A stretch of 64,000 nt of DNA. Origin: Phascolomyces articulosus. Lineage: Eukaryota; Mucoromycota; Mucoromycetes; Mucorales; Lichtheimiaceae. Position 1 is the stretch's first letter; every line of letters begins with the position of its first letter. The notes under the pieces were generated by a model. That model worked only from the letters and a program-made list of their open reading frames with translations. It was not told the origin of the DNA and did not search any database. Shown piece after piece: positions 37,596-50,630 of the stretch. Location: the NCBI GenBank assembly GCA_025677815.1, contig JAIXMP010000018.1, forward strand, positions 248,001 through 312,000, read 5' to 3'. Both the position numbers and the translations under genes were made by a program.

Positions 37596-37984
37596 TATTG
37601 GCTACCAACAGAAAGTGGAATAGTGATTATCAAACGAAAAAAAAAATAGAAGATATGGATTATCTTTTATTGAAAATGCTTATTTATAATCTTGGGTATT
37701 AGGTTGTGAGTACTTTGTGATAATATCAAACAATTGTTTTTGTTAATCTTTTCAATATACTCATGTGGGGAAAATAAAAGAATTTAATGAGACAGATGAT
37801 GATGGTAAAAAATGATGAGGAAATGAAATAGTAAAAATGATAAGGTATTATGATGATAGTGGAACAACCGTAGACGATCATAGAAAATGGATAATAATGA
37901 AAATAATGCACAGAACTTCATGTAGTGGGGTGTATTGGATGTGTAGAAATAAAGTGGAGTGAAGGAAATGAATGCTGAAAGAAA

Positions 37985-38621
37985 TTAATTTGTATTTTTA
38001 CGAGATTTTTTAGTAGAACCAGAGGCGTTCGAAGATTGAACTTGATTATCAATACTGGGAGAATATGATGGAGGAAGTGGACTTGGATTACCAGTTGCCG
38101 ATGGCGGGACGCGGGTTCGACAGCACAAAGAATAAGTGTCATCGATAATGGCTTTTCCATATGAAACTAGTTGTAGCAGTGACACGATCTTCAAAACATA
38201 GTCATCATTATCTGATGGATACTCGAGTTCATTTGTTCGTCGAATCCTTACAATATGACCATCCGGAATATCCGCATATATTAAGCAAACAGAATCACCT
38301 ATCGTATTTGTTTTTTGTTTTAGCGCATATATTCTCATCAGTCTTGTATTATTATTACTATTATTATCATTGATTTGCATACATACCATTTATGTTGTAG
38401 CCGAGCACATGAACCTTATGTATGAGTGAAGGAAGACAGCTCACGCTTTCATTCAACATGTCCTTGAAAACGAATGGGAGTTTCAGCATGGAATCCTCGA
38501 ATTCTTTTGTATTATCTTTTGTAGGACCTGCCTCTAATCCACCCAATTCAATGCCCTTGCCAATATAAAGTGTATCAAGTCTTCGACTAATCTTTTCACG
38601 TTCAGCACTTCTATGAGTGGT
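37985..38621 (-). pseudogene. Broken fragment of the repeated hypothetical family (cargo of the foldback element)
   Basis: Two minus-strand pieces have coding character. About 38621-38392 gives REKISRRLDTLYIGKGIELGG, then KLPFVFKDMLNESVSCL and KVHVLGYNIN. About 38350-37985 gives LMRIYALKQKTNTIGDSVCL, then EYPSDNDDYVLKIVSLLQLV and a Lys/Ser-rich end. The order (KLP..FKDML, V.GYNI..., IYA, LP/YPS, VLKIVSLL) parallels the C-terminal half of the intact gene at 48995-50630. I could not find an intron that joins the two pieces in phase across 38345-38392, so it is probably frameshifted as well as truncated at its N-terminus. Confidence 0.55.
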
Positions 38622-39125
38622 GGAAATAAAAAAAAACAGTACTTGAAATAATCTTTTTTTGTTTCTTTTTCAATATTAATCAGGATTTTCGAAAAGTACT
38701 AGTAATGCACATTAGATGGCCTTGGTGGTTTCGTCCCAACAAGATCACCCTCTCTTGGGCAACGCTCGCTTTGTGTCTTTTTTTTTTTTTTTTTTACCTT
38801 TGAAATAATAACAATTGTTTTTTATGATTCCTTCCATTGATCGAGTTGCTGTTTATTCTATAAGTATACACGCTTTCTTATTAACATTATACAACGTTTG
38901 AACTTAATTTACTTTATACTTCTCACTTCTAGATGTACCTTTTGTATCAAAGAAAAAAGCATTTGCTAACAAGTAGCTGTGAATAGTCTATTGGTTTTAA
39001 GGCGGTGATGTATAGGAAGTTGCGCTAATTGCAACTTCAAGTTGTATCAGAAAACCTTACGAGTGTGCTGTTCGAGAAGGAAGGGATTCAGTCTTTCTTG
39101 TATCTATGCTCTAATAAAAGATTAC

Positions 39126-39345
39126 ATGGATGATTACCATTTTGACTTCTGGGACAAAAAAATATGTATTTAAGCGTCATTGTAGCGTTGTTGCTCTGGT
39201 TACGCCTAGATTTGCATGCCATGGCTCAACTTCAAGGTTTCGTAACTGAATTTCCCTCAGATAGCTCAATTTGAAAAATGTGGCCCATTTTCAATATCAT
39301 AGCTCATTTTAGGTTTGTGTGGCCAAATTCAATTTCCAACGCTGT
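39126..39345 (-). repeat. Right inverted arm of the foldback-like element
   Basis: Reverse complement of 37376-37595. Bordered on the right by ATTT, as the left arm is on its outer side. Confidence 0.85.
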
Positions 39346-40090
39346 ATTTGGTTTTGGTAACATAAAAGAAACCCATAAACATAGGAGTCTAAAAAAAGTA
39401 GTAAAGACACGACAGCAATAGGAGTCACTGTATATTGGCAGTGCCAATTTCTATAATAAACGCAGTTAACAAACAAGCAATCTCCAGTATGTTAAGTGTA
39501 CGAGCTTGGCCGTTGGAGTTCTTGTAACATAATAAAGTAAAAATTAAAAATAGACACCATGTTTATATCAAAAACAATTGTAGCTAAACAATTTTTGACA
39601 TGTTTATCGGGTAGCGCATGAAGCACAATCCAACTTCAAGGTATTAGCAGCGCCTGGTACCACAATAATAATTACTGGACCTACTTCACGAAGGATGGCA
39701 TGCTCCTCATGTGGCGAGATCACCAAAAATCAAAGGTTTATCATCACTATGCGAGAGGGTGGATTCAGTGATTGTCCACCCAGTATGCAACATTATTTAT
39801 TTCTTGTTAAGCGATAATATCTATAAATTTTTTATGTATTGTTCTTTTTATATTATTATAGCATGTTTCTCTCGAATAAAAAATGGTGAAGATGGTGGTA
39901 ATACATTCATTGGATTCACCACCCTAAATAATGCTGATATAAGGTTTCGACTTAAGTTTGGTATCAGCAAAAGAACGCATTATTGTGGCAACAAGTAATG
40001 AATAGAACAAGTAATGAATAGAACTAGAATATAACAAAGTGTGGTTGGAGATTTGCCTTTTATTTTAATGAGGTAAAAAAAATGCAGCAA
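39346..40090. other. Spacer between the foldback element and MFS paralogue 2
   Basis: No supported gene. A frame starting near 39711 has no recognisable domain. Confidence 0.45.
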
Positions 40091-42559
40091 TTAAATTTTT
40101 GCAAGAAGTTTTGGATTCATTCTTAATTTAATTACAAGACCAAGTAATGCACAAATCGTGTAACCCGCTCCAGACACAAATTTGCAGTAGAAATATGGTT
40201 CCATGCCAGTATCCAATGTCTCCAGGTAGGTAGCTATAAATGGTCCAATGATACTGAAGATAGTTACCAGTGCTCGTAGTCCCACCGCTTATTGTTTTCA
40301 TTTAATATTATCATGGTAAATAAAATAAATAAACAAAGTGAGCACTATTGTCCTTCCATTTCAATATATTCGTATTAGTATATCACAGTTGTTAGTATAC
40401 CTTTTGGATAATCTTCTCTCCCAACAATAGAAATAAGAACCGATGTAGCTAAATATTATAAAAACCATTGTCATGAATAATATAAATAAAACTAGAAGCA
40501 ATGTATAAATGACCCTTTTTCCAGGAACACATAAAGTATATATGCTTAAAATGACTTATAGCATATTTCAAATAATTACTTACACACGGTGAAAAATGCT
40601 GGGCAAGATAGGCCATGAATAACACAAAATGCCATTAATCCAACAAGACTATGCATCATCATCCAAAGTAAAAATACAGATAGTGCAGCAATGACAGTGC
40701 ATATAATAAATATGTTAAGATTTCCAAATTTATCAGCCAATATCCTTTAGGAATAGAAAAAAGAGGGTGAGCACATTTTTTAATTTGCTGTGATTTGTTA
40801 GGATTAATATGAGTACTATTTTGTTGATGATAACATCATTATATTTATTCATGATTTTCTTACCCAATAATAATTGACCCAGTAATTCCTGCGATGCTAC
40901 TAACTGTAACGGCAAGGGCTCCGTCTACATCTGAGAGACCGATAGCAGTAACCGAAGCTGTAAATATTTGTTGATTTTTATAGAGCTTTCTTATTAGTGT
41001 AATATCATTGTAATACAACACTACAATGTTATTTATTATATATTGCCCATAAAAAATACGATTATAAAAATAAAACATGAACTTACATGGAATAAATGTG
41101 GCTTTAATACATACAACACACAAGTAAATCGGACCCATAGTAATCCATAGGACCAAATTTGTATTTTTTAACAAATCAAAACCAAACATATCATTTATTG
41201 ATTGCCTTCGTTTCTTTTGATTATCATTTCCTTTCGATAAACTAGTCGCCTTTCGTTCCTTAATACACGAGAAGCCAATCAAACCACATACAAATATTAT
41301 TAGTGCAAGTATTCGATATGTCCTGTGATTATAAAAAAAACATATTATTATAGTAATAAGTTAGAATGGTCATTTTAATTTTTATATTAAGCTACTATTA
41401 ACGGTTTGTACTAATAATACTAAAAGAAATATTACCATATGGGTCCGAGTATTTCGTTCACTCTGTTTGTGAAAGGCGGTAGCACTATTCCTCCAAATCC
41501 AAGTGATGCGGAAAATACTCCACTTGCTGTGCTGAGACGTTTGGTAAACCATTGTGGCAGTATGCGATAACCAGTCTAGTATTTGTTAGAGGAAGATAAA
41601 TGTTTCGAGTTAGTCCACAATTTTTGTACACTTTGCTGTCATTATTCGTATTCATCAGCAAGATTATAATCCTCATACAATTTAGATACTAACTAGCGTT
41701 AAAACGGCAGCACCTGTTCCACAGCATAAGCTATAGGTAAGATAAAGTTGCCAGATCTATGATTCATAAAGATACAGATGCATTAGTTATGAATAGTAAG
41801 AAGCATGGTTAATAAATATAAAATTCTGAAAAGTTGAAATTCAATAGTTGATATTTACCGATGTTGCAAGTGATGATAATATTAATCCACCTACCATCAT
41901 GGTGATACCTAGAATCAGAACCAATTTGAAGCCGATAAGAGGATATATGATGTTTCCAAGAAATATAAAAAACCGAAAGAATACTTCAAATAGAACCCCC
42001 ACGAAAGTCAACCACATGACCAAGTTTTCTTCTGGGAACAACTTAGCTCTGAGATAATACTCTTGCATTACTCCTAAAGTTGAAGTAGGTCATGAAATAT
42101 ATTAGTTATTGATTTCTAGTAATGACTATTCTTAAAACTAACAATTATTGAATTAAGTACCCCTATTCATATTTCAAAGTTTATTAAAATATAGTATTTT
42201 TCAGTCAAAAACGTCAATATGATACCCTTTATAGCAGTAGTATAAGGTTTTACAAATAGTACATAATGTTGGTGATCATACCATGGTATGTGCAAACCAT
42301 TGAAAATGGTTACTAAGAATAAACCAATTACGACTATCCATGCTCGTTTTCCATCAACTGGAGGCAAATGTAATGAAATAGCTTCTTCATCTACAGGAAT
42401 GTGGTTCACCACCATCTCTTTCCTATATTTACTATCACCATTACTACATGATGTTAAAAGAGTATCTTTTCCGTGACCCTCTTGGCTAGACTGCCCTTCA
42501 CAGTGTTTCCCTCCGTTGAAGTTGTTGTTATCGATTGTCATATAGTTTCTGCTTCGCAT
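40091..42559 (-). CDS. MFS transporter, monocarboxylate-transporter-like (paralogue 2)
   Basis: Exons 42282-42559, 41859-42073, 41694-41756, 41436-41575, 41087-41322, 40864-40957, 40584-40744, 40401-40448 and 40091-40287 correspond one to one with paralogue 1, several with identical lengths (215, 63, 94, 161, 48 and 197 bp). It gives about 477 residues and clearly matches paralogue 1 along its length, for example KRAWIVVIGLFLVTIFNGLHIPW, GVMQEYYLRAKLFPEENLVM and PYFYCKFVSGAGYTICALLGL. It has the same orientation, so this is a tandem duplication. The same one-base phase gap occurs between exons 1 and 2 (42074-42281). The N-terminal cytosolic segment differs most (SSQEGHGKDTLL...). The exon 3 donor is again GTTAGT. 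The substrate is unknown. Confidence 0.82.
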
Positions 42560-44745
42560 TGTGTATTATTATTAATGGATTGGTAAAGACTATTTTTTTT
42601 TTTCAATAGAAAATAAAATGTGTAAAAAGGATGTTAAAAAAAACAATCATCAGTATTGGGTTATAAAGTTATAAAGCTGTAACTTTTTTCTCTACTAAGG
42701 ATTGAAACGCTCTATCCTTGTACTACTATTTTTTTTTTCGAGATAATAGACAAATAGATGCAAAAAGGAAAAAATTTAAAATAATAACAAAAAAGCAAAG
42801 ATGGTTGTTATGATTTTCATACTGCATGCATTCATTCGCATTGTGGGATTTATAAGAAAAAAGAAGATATAATTAAAAAGCTATTACCAGTCCTGTAAAT
42901 CACAATTAACAATGTCATTCTCCAGGCTCATGATATCTCTTACTGGAATTTCATGAAACAATCCAGGCCACAGTGGGACAGTCCATTTCAAGGATTCCGA
43001 ATTGTGTAGTACCAGAACAAAGTACGACTAGTTCAAAACAATAGAGTCATTTGGTAACATTTATAAAATAACGCCACAAAACATAACAATCTAAGAAAAC
43101 AGTAGTCACCACGCCATAATAACTACAAGTGCATCTCTAAAAGCAGTACCAAGATCTATGTGTTTAACCCTTTAAAATGTTTGTATACTACGATTCAATC
43201 GTTATTGACGGTTTATGCTTGGTTGTTTTTGATAATTATTAGAACTTCTAATCTAGGAATGTCCAAGTATGTTAGGTGTAGGTTATCATTTGGACACCTT
43301 ACGATATAAAAGTAGATATTAAAAGTAAAGCACGTTATTAATATGATTGTACTACTTGCACCCTTTGCATGACCAAAAACAAAAAGAAAAACCAGAGGAT
43401 TTTCCATGTTCTCCTTGTGAAACCTTTTTTCTTTGAAGCTTAATATTCTCTTTTTGAATGTATGAATCACAGATGTCTAAATCACGAAATGTTCATTGGT
43501 AATAGTTAATTGTACCAGTAATTAAGGAGGCATGTAAGTGGTCCAATCATTCACAATATAAATAGTTAACTTTGTTTCTGTACTAATATGATTGTAAATG
43601 ATTATATCGAATTTATACAAATCCTTTCTGTGCCAATTTTGATAGTTTTGAGAGACCTACGTGTCCCGAGCTGGTAATTCCTGAAAATATGCGTTGTAAA
43701 AATCTGATAAGTATCACGTATTAAATATATCCATGTTTATATTATATATTAATGCACTCCCATATGTGAAAACGTTTGTATAAAGCACTTCAATTTATTT
43801 TTGGTATTTGTGGATTAGTTTAATAAGGGAAAAGCTATAGAGTTTTAAGAAATGTATGAAGGAGCAGAGTAGAGAAAAAACATTTACGTTTTGGTGACTA
43901 CGACGTTCATTGAATTAACATTATGAAATATTTTCCCGATACGTATTGTACTTTGATGTGTAGTACTATTACCAAGAATGCTATTAGGCATAGTGAGAGA
44001 CGATTGTTGCATACGTATTTGCTATATAACAGGTTGAAGATAGCTTATAAATTAAGGGAGTAAAGCTGCTTGATGGAACTAGCTCTATATTATAAACATT
44101 TTCAAATTCTGGAAAAACACGTGTAGACATGTGTATTTATCTTCAAATTTGTGGTTTTTAAAGGACTTCAGCATATCAAACATTGAATATCAGCCAATAA
44201 TTATAGTTTATGGTATTAATTATTGAAATGTAGAGAACCCCCCTTTTTCTATTATCAGCAGCTTTATTCTCCTTTTTTTTGAATAAATAATAAACGCCAT
44301 ATATCTGCTCTGAATTATTATCCCTTTTTCAGTGATCTGGTTGGGTGTTTACGAAAAAAGTAACATAAATTATAATAATAGACTAGTTATTTCTGCATAA
44401 TAACGTTTACTACTACTGTGATCAATATTTATAATTAATATTTTATTAAAATTCAAAGAAAACTTTATCATATATTTCTATAATACTTACGTTTATTAAC
44501 ATAACATAGTTGTACCAAAAGAATTGAAAAGAATTGGTAAAAAAAAGATTGACTTATTATATTATAAAAAAAGCATGGGCACACATATGATTTCTCCTTT
44601 TTCTCCATGTCTTTCTCCCTTTGACAGATCAAATATTTAGGTTAAACATTATCCAGAAGAAACAAGCTTTTTTTTCTTTTTCTTTCGTTATTTTAAGAAG
44701 GGAAACGGTTTTTATTTAATAGTGCTAGCAGCGATACACCACAAT
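42560..44745. other. Intergenic region between MFS paralogue 2 and the M28 peptidase
   Basis: About 2.2 kb with no supported gene. A segment near 42968-42990 (GCCACAGTGGGACAGTCCATT) resembles one near 48115-48133 (GGCCACAGTGGACCATTTGG), possibly remnants of the same dispersed repeat. T-rich promoter-like sequence precedes 44746. Confidence 0.45.
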
Positions 44746-47700
44746 ATGCCATTACAACAAATCATCATCACACATATGCTGCCTCAAGAAGATGTTGCTT
44801 GGAACAGTAAAAATATGAAAGCAGTTGGTCATAGCAAAAATATAAATAAGGCCACCTTGAAAACAAAAATCTACAGGAAAAATAATACTCGAACCTTTTC
44901 AAGGGTTTTACTACGGGTCTTGAGTGTCGTTATTGTATTATTGGTCTTAAATACCAATATTGTTTATTCGCAACAATACAACGATGAGATAAGTACGTAT
45001 GAAAATGATCAAATATGTGGTTACACAAAGAGTATAAAATTTATTGTTGGTCATTTTTATATAACGATATTGTTCATTCATTATAATGGTAGAATTACGG
45101 CAGTTTACCAACCCTGATATCCCACACCAGCGTGTACTAACAATGGCTGAAAAGCTTATGTTGGAATTACCCTCAAATGATAGTACTCGTGAATTTTTGA
45201 AGTATTATACATCAGAATCACATTTGGCAGGTAGTGCTGCTGATAAACGTCAAGCCGAGTGGACCCGTGACAAGTTTATCGAGTTTGGCATTGCTGATAC
45301 AAAGATCGAAACCTATTATACGCTAATCAATCATCCAATCAAGAGACGCGTTGCTTTGATATCTGGACCAGAGGCATTACGTTATGAAGCTCTGCTTTAT
45401 GAACCTCCTATCGACGAAGATGAAACAAGCAAATATCCAAATGTGACACCGTCGTACCATGGTAAAATTAAAATTTACAAAAACCACAATGCAACAACCA
45501 TCGATGAGCAAGTTAGTTAATAATTATTGATGGATGTATTAATGCTGGTCCTTTTATTTACTAAAGGATATTCTAAAAATGGAAGTGTCACGGGACAAGT
45601 TGTCTATGCCAATTATGGACGTCCTGAAGATTTTGATTATTTGGCTAAACAAGGAATCAAATTAAATGGAACTATTGCATTAGTTCGCTATGGTGGTGAA
45701 ATGCATCGTGGACTCAAAGTACGCGCTGCAGAAATGTACGGATGTATTGGAGCATTAATTTACTCTGATCCCATGGAAGATGGCCCAGCGGGAAAAACTG
45801 ATCAAAATGGGAACCCTGCAAAAGCATATCCAGATGGTCTTTGGCGACCAGAAAATTCTGTAGAGCGTGGAACAGTAAGCTATGCGTCAATAATTACAGG
45901 TGATCCTACTACACCGGGCTATGCATCTACCAAAGATTCCCCTCGCATCAGGAAGGAAGATTCGCCAGGATTACCAAGTATTCCTTCATTGCCGCTATCT
46001 TATGGTGATGCATTGCCATTGCTACGAGCAACTCAGGGTCATGGAATTCGCGGGGGGAAGGATTGGATAGGTGGTTTGAAAGATGTGGATTATTTTAGCG
46101 GCCCAACTCAAGGGAACGCGATTCTGGTTAACATTGTCGATTACAGTATTACACCAATTTGGGACACTATTGGCGTAATTAAAGGAGAACAAGAACCTGA
46201 TAAGGCCATTATACTAGGTTTGTATTACTAATTTATTTACCCTAACTTATTATGATACTGCATTATAAGCGCATTTTAGTAATAAAAACATGCTTGCTGA
46301 TTTGAACAACTCCCGTTTCTAATATATAATTTTCTATGTGTTTACGCACCAGGAAATCATCGTGATGCTTGGGTTTATGGTGCCAATGATCCATCTTCGG
46401 GTTCTGCTTGCTTGGTAATAAGAGTTACTGAAATTACTTATAAATAAGAACCAATTGTCATTATTGTAATGTCTTAAAAGCCTTACACTGTACATAATGT
46501 TTGTTTTAAATATAGATTGAATTAGCGCGAGTTTTTGGTGAACTTCTCAAGACTGGATGGCGACCAGCACGTACCATAATTCTCGCCTCGTGGGATCAGG
46601 AAGAGTTTGGATTGGTAACCAAGTTAATTTAAATAATCATTAAAAACAGTACTGTACTATTTATTAGTATTTACTATCACAGGACTAATAACTTTGCAAT
46701 ATGCTCTAGGTTGGTTCTACAGAATGGGTTGAAGATAACCGTGATTGGCTGAGTAAAGAAGGAGTGGCCTATATCAACGTCGATGCTGCTATAATCGGTA
46801 CGCCTAACCTTATAGCGCAAGCGACACCTTTGTTTAATCAACTATTGTATGATGTAACCAAACAGGTTTTGGATCCACGAACCAAGAAGACCGTATATGA
46901 AGCGTGGGGAGAATACACAAACCGCACGATTAAACCAACTGCGCAACCTTCAATTGGTCAATTAGCTGCTGCATCCGATTTTTGTCCGTTTTTTGAACAT
47001 TTGGGAATACCCAGTATGCTCATTTCTTTTATCGGAGATAATGGTGTTTATCATAGTGTATATGATAGTTTCCATTGGGTGGAAAAGTTTGGTGATCCGA
47101 ATTTTCATTATCATAAAACCATGGTTAAAATCTGGGGTTTGCTGGCACTTCGTTTGGCCGATAGTACAATTTTACCTTTGCATCCTGGTGATTATGCAAG
47201 TTCATTGAAACAGTATGCTCATCAAATAGAAGAACGTGCTTTTAAAAGTGAAATCACGCGTAATGACAAGAATTCTGCTGATACATTCTCATTCCCGAAT
47301 TTGAACCGAGCTATACAAGAGTTTTCAACCGTTGCTAATAAATTCGAAAAATACAGGAATGAATTGGAAGTTCATGTTCAACATCGCGATGGATTGGATG
47401 ATGATGATAGTAGCTTGCTTTACGACCTACTACCGTCCTCGAAACTATCTGACAAGATTGCAATTATCAATGATTGTTTAGCCTATTTTGAACGTAAATT
47501 TCTGGACCCCGAAGGTATCAGTAAAAAACGTGCGTGGTTCAAACATATTGTGGTACGTATAAATGAAGATTCACTTTATCAGTATATATATGAAGTAAAT
47601 GTCAATTAATATAATTATCATTTAGTTTGCACCAAAAATATGGACGGGATATTCTGCACAAATATTTCCCAAAATTTCTGATGCATTAGATGAAGGAGAC

Positions 47701-47838
47701 AAAGAATTGATAGAATATGCTGAGCAAAAAACAGCATCTTGTATTGAAGATGCCAGCAATTCCCTCAAAATGTTTGATGATACCACTTCTCCTTCCTCTG
47801 ATAATCCCCTTTCTTCAATCCTTGATTTACTCTTGTGA
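44746..47838 (+). CDS. M28 metallopeptidase, glutamate carboxypeptidase II (NAALADase) type
   Basis: Seven exons close in phase to 827 aa: 44746-44992, 45093-45461, 45567-46217, 46353-46414, 46516-46614, 46710-47552 and 47626-47838. A basic cytosolic N-terminus is followed by one membrane anchor ([19 protein letters not shown], about residues 53-72), giving a type II topology. A PA-like insert ([32 protein letters not shown]) precedes the catalytic domain, where zinc ligands appear in order: [35 protein letters not shown] and [10 protein letters not shown]. The transferrin-receptor-like dimerisation domain forms the C-terminus. GCPII-type enzymes trim C-terminal acidic residues from peptides; here it probably acts in vacuole or secretory lumen. 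The 45461 donor was chosen because it keeps [10 protein letters not shown] in frame. Confidence 0.93.
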
Positions 47839-48994
47839 TGTAGAAGCTATTATACCTATTTTCTTGAAATTCTTATAAAAATATTTATTGCCGTCGTTAT
47901 ACTTCTCTTTACAAGAAGAGTTGGCTTTTATACATACCAAAATAACTAATAGAGTAAACGATAAAAGTATATAGCGTTTACCTACCAAATCTTTGAAAAA
48001 TAAAGGTTAACCGTATTTTCGTTACTTGCATATTGCATAGCAACCGCATGATACTGTGTTTATATATCGGAACGGGTAATAATACATTACTCATGCTATC
48101 AGTGCTATAGGACGGCCACAGTGGACCATTTGGTATTTATTTTATAATATAAGTTCAAAAATATAGAAAACGTGTTTTCTTACGGTTGCAGTTTGTAACG
48201 CGAAGATGCTTGTAAGAATGTAACTGAAATAGCGGCAAAGAGAGTAATAATATATAATGGCTGGTATTTATTTAACAGTCTTAATAAAAGGATAGTTTAT
48301 TTACTGGATAGAATTTCTTGCAAATACGGGAAATTGGTAACAATCCTGACAGAATAAATTATAAAGAAGTTACAATAATCTAAGTTATGTAACATTGAAA
48401 TCTCGAACAATCCAAATTGGTCCAAACACTTACTAATACGCTGAAACACCACTTGTTATCGAAACGGTAGCAGTTATGGCAAATAAAATTTGGCTGCTGA
48501 AGAGTGTATCATTTACACTAAATAGTTGTCTTGGTAAAAAATAAAATTCTATTATGGCTGTAGTTTTAGTTACACATACAGGGTTTCTAAAAAGTGTATC
48601 CAAATGTATAAGCAATTATTTTTGTATTATAAAAATTAAACCCAAGGTTGAACTCCCACATCATATTTAGTAGACACAGATAACATAACCAAGTTAAGCA
48701 GAGACAATTTCGTAATTAATATAGATATACATATATATCTATCGATGTATGTATAGTATATCACCACTGTCCTTTATTATATTATAGGCATTAAATATAA
48801 ACTATGCCAATCGATAACTTCAATAAGTGTAAATCAAGAAAAGCTTGTCTAAATACATCATGTTTATATAAAGCAAACACTATAACCCTTATGAATAATG
48901 TTTATTTAAGAAAATAGAATAACATGAATAATTTTTTTAGTAGAGTTATAACATGAATTATTGAAAATACGATTGGTATGAGATTAAGATGAAT
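47839..48994. other. Convergent spacer between the M28 peptidase and the hypothetical family gene
   Basis: No gene. A segment near 48576-48604 (TACAGGGTTTCTAAAAAGTG) looks like the start of a Tc1/mariner-type terminal repeat, but I found no partner end or transposase. TATA-rich runs occur at 48720-48760. Confidence 0.45.
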
Positions 48995-50630
48995 TCAGTG
49001 AGACACCAGGTTGTTTGGTATAGATGGTGGTGGGGAATCTTTTTGCCGAGGAGGGATCCAAGTTCCTCGTACCCACCAAGACTTGGGTAGTATAGAATGT
49101 TTATCCTTGGTGGCACTATTATATTTGTTGCCTTTAACTGATGTTCTCTTAGACTTTTTAGACGACTTTAGGTTATCAGATGCATTACAAACTTTGACGG
49201 CTTCATCTCGGAAACATAACAATTGTGTGACAGTCTGGAGATAGTTATGATAACTTTGGAGACGATCGTCAAGATGGACATGGTAAACTTCATTACCAAC
49301 ATAAAGACCATTTACAGGTAAGGATAAAGACATAATCATCATTTCAAGTCCACAGAATTGGATACAATAGAGAGTATCAACATCGTGATTATCAAGTAAA
49401 AGGTTATCAATGATAACTTTACTCTCTGAAAATAACTTGCACCTATCCGATTGGTACTTGAATGATCCCGGGTCTCCCTTGGCTGCTTCTGCCACCATCA
49501 AATCTCCTTCTTCACTATAACGCTGAACCATTGCATCATTCAGAACCCTCATATCAACTTTGAAATTCCCATTGGTGCCAATATCCTTCATTGTTAATAC
49601 GGTATCGCCCCATTTTAATCGCAAACCGGTACCGACAAATAACCGTTCTAGCAGGGGACCCCAGAACTTAACGATGTAGTCCCATTCTGATTTATCAACA
49701 TCGTCATTAAAAATATACTTGTGATGCTTTTGCAAATGAAGAAGTGAGCGGTAAAAGTACAGGCAAAAATCCACGTCACGGAGCGACTCCTCCAATTCTG
49801 GATTATACTGACTTTGCAAACTTACAACTTCTTTGAACATACTGATCCAGTTATTTTTATTCGGTTTGCGATCTTTATAAGCGTTGAATATCGGTTTTAA
49901 AATATTACCAAGAGCCGCATACGAGCTACCATCAAGCTGCCTTGGGGGGTACATTTTTGTCAGATCATGCCACTGCGTCTTGTTGAATAAAACCGTTTGG
50001 CGTTCTGGGTACTTTGCAGAGAGATCAAGGATTGAATTCAAACCTAAGCTATTTTAAAATGTTAGAATAAAATATTGATTTTTTATTTGTCTATAATTTA
50101 ATAAATATATGTATATATATATACCATATGATTGATTGGCAGTTTGGATCAAGATGCTGGTAGAGAGAGTGTTTTTGAATAGCAGCATTTTTTATTTTGG
50201 TGCCTACAGACACTTCAACACCATCTACGTAAACCCCATCCTTTTCAATAACCTACATATGTATCATTTGTGTGAGTATACATATACAAAAAAAAAAGGT
50301 CCAGTTAAAAATACGGGCTGAATTACATACTTCTATTGTTTGAGAAAGTAATTGTTGCCGTTTCATTTGCTTTTTCACTTTTTCTTCTTTTCTCGCAACT
50401 TGTTTTCTCATTTGTTCCTCCATGTCATATGCGATAAATACGTTCTGTAGACCTTTTCGTCGCTTATTTGACTGATCGATTTTTTCTTGAATATCAATCT
50501 AAACAAATGGGGTCATTCATTAGTAAATCACCACATGCTGTAAGGTTATCAGTTTCTTGATGATTCTCACTGTCTCATCACTCGAATCGTTTTCCTTGAT
50601 ATCTTGATCCTCGTAATTTCTCTTTGGCAT
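48995..50630 (-). CDS. Intact member of an unrecognised repeated family, possible PD-(D/E)XK-like core
   Basis: Four exons close in phase to 469 aa: 50571-50630, 50331-50498, 50125-50252 and 48995-50048. The start MPKRNYEDQDIKEND leads into a basic coiled coil (EEQMRKQVARKEEKVKKQMKR). A central domain contains VDFCLYFYRSLLHLQ, WDYIVKFWGPLLERLF, LRLKWGDTVL, then NFKVDMRVLND followed about 20 residues later by DLMVAEAAKGD. A later block is LYCIQFCGLEMMIMSLSLPV, and a Lys/Ser-rich tail ends in NNLVSH. I know of no name for this family; similar fragments occur within this window (37985-38621). The Asp ... Glu-x-x-Lys pattern within a strand-rich region hints at a nuclease-type PD-(D/E)XK fold, but this is inference from motif spacing only. 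Confidence 0.7.

Larger units (their letters stand above)
37376..39345. mobile_element. Foldback-like element with 220-bp inverted arms
   Basis: The segment 37376-37595 is repeated in reverse complement at 39126-39345 with only a few mismatches. The outer ends read ACAGCGTTGG... and ...CCAACGCTGT. Immediately outside each end is ATTT (37372-37375 and 39346-39349), a candidate 4-bp target duplication, though weak evidence in AT-rich DNA. The about 1.5-kb interior carries a damaged gene fragment on the minus strand and no recognisable transposase. It sits between two tandem MFS paralogues. Long arms are seen in foldback and MULE-type elements; no class can be assigned. Confidence 0.75.

Noticed and set aside
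39711..39998. 95-codon plus-strand frame between the foldback element and MFS paralogue 2
   Set aside because: No domain, no coding bias and no neighbouring exons.
45465..45535. Exon 2 of the M28 peptidase continuing to the stop at about 45520
   Set aside because: A donor at 45462 keeps the family-typical [10 protein letters not shown] junction in frame. The read-through loses the protein frame.
48576..48604. Tc1/mariner-like terminus TACAGGGTTTCTAAAAAGTG
   Set aside because: No second terminus, no transposase and no target duplication found. Only a chance-level motif.
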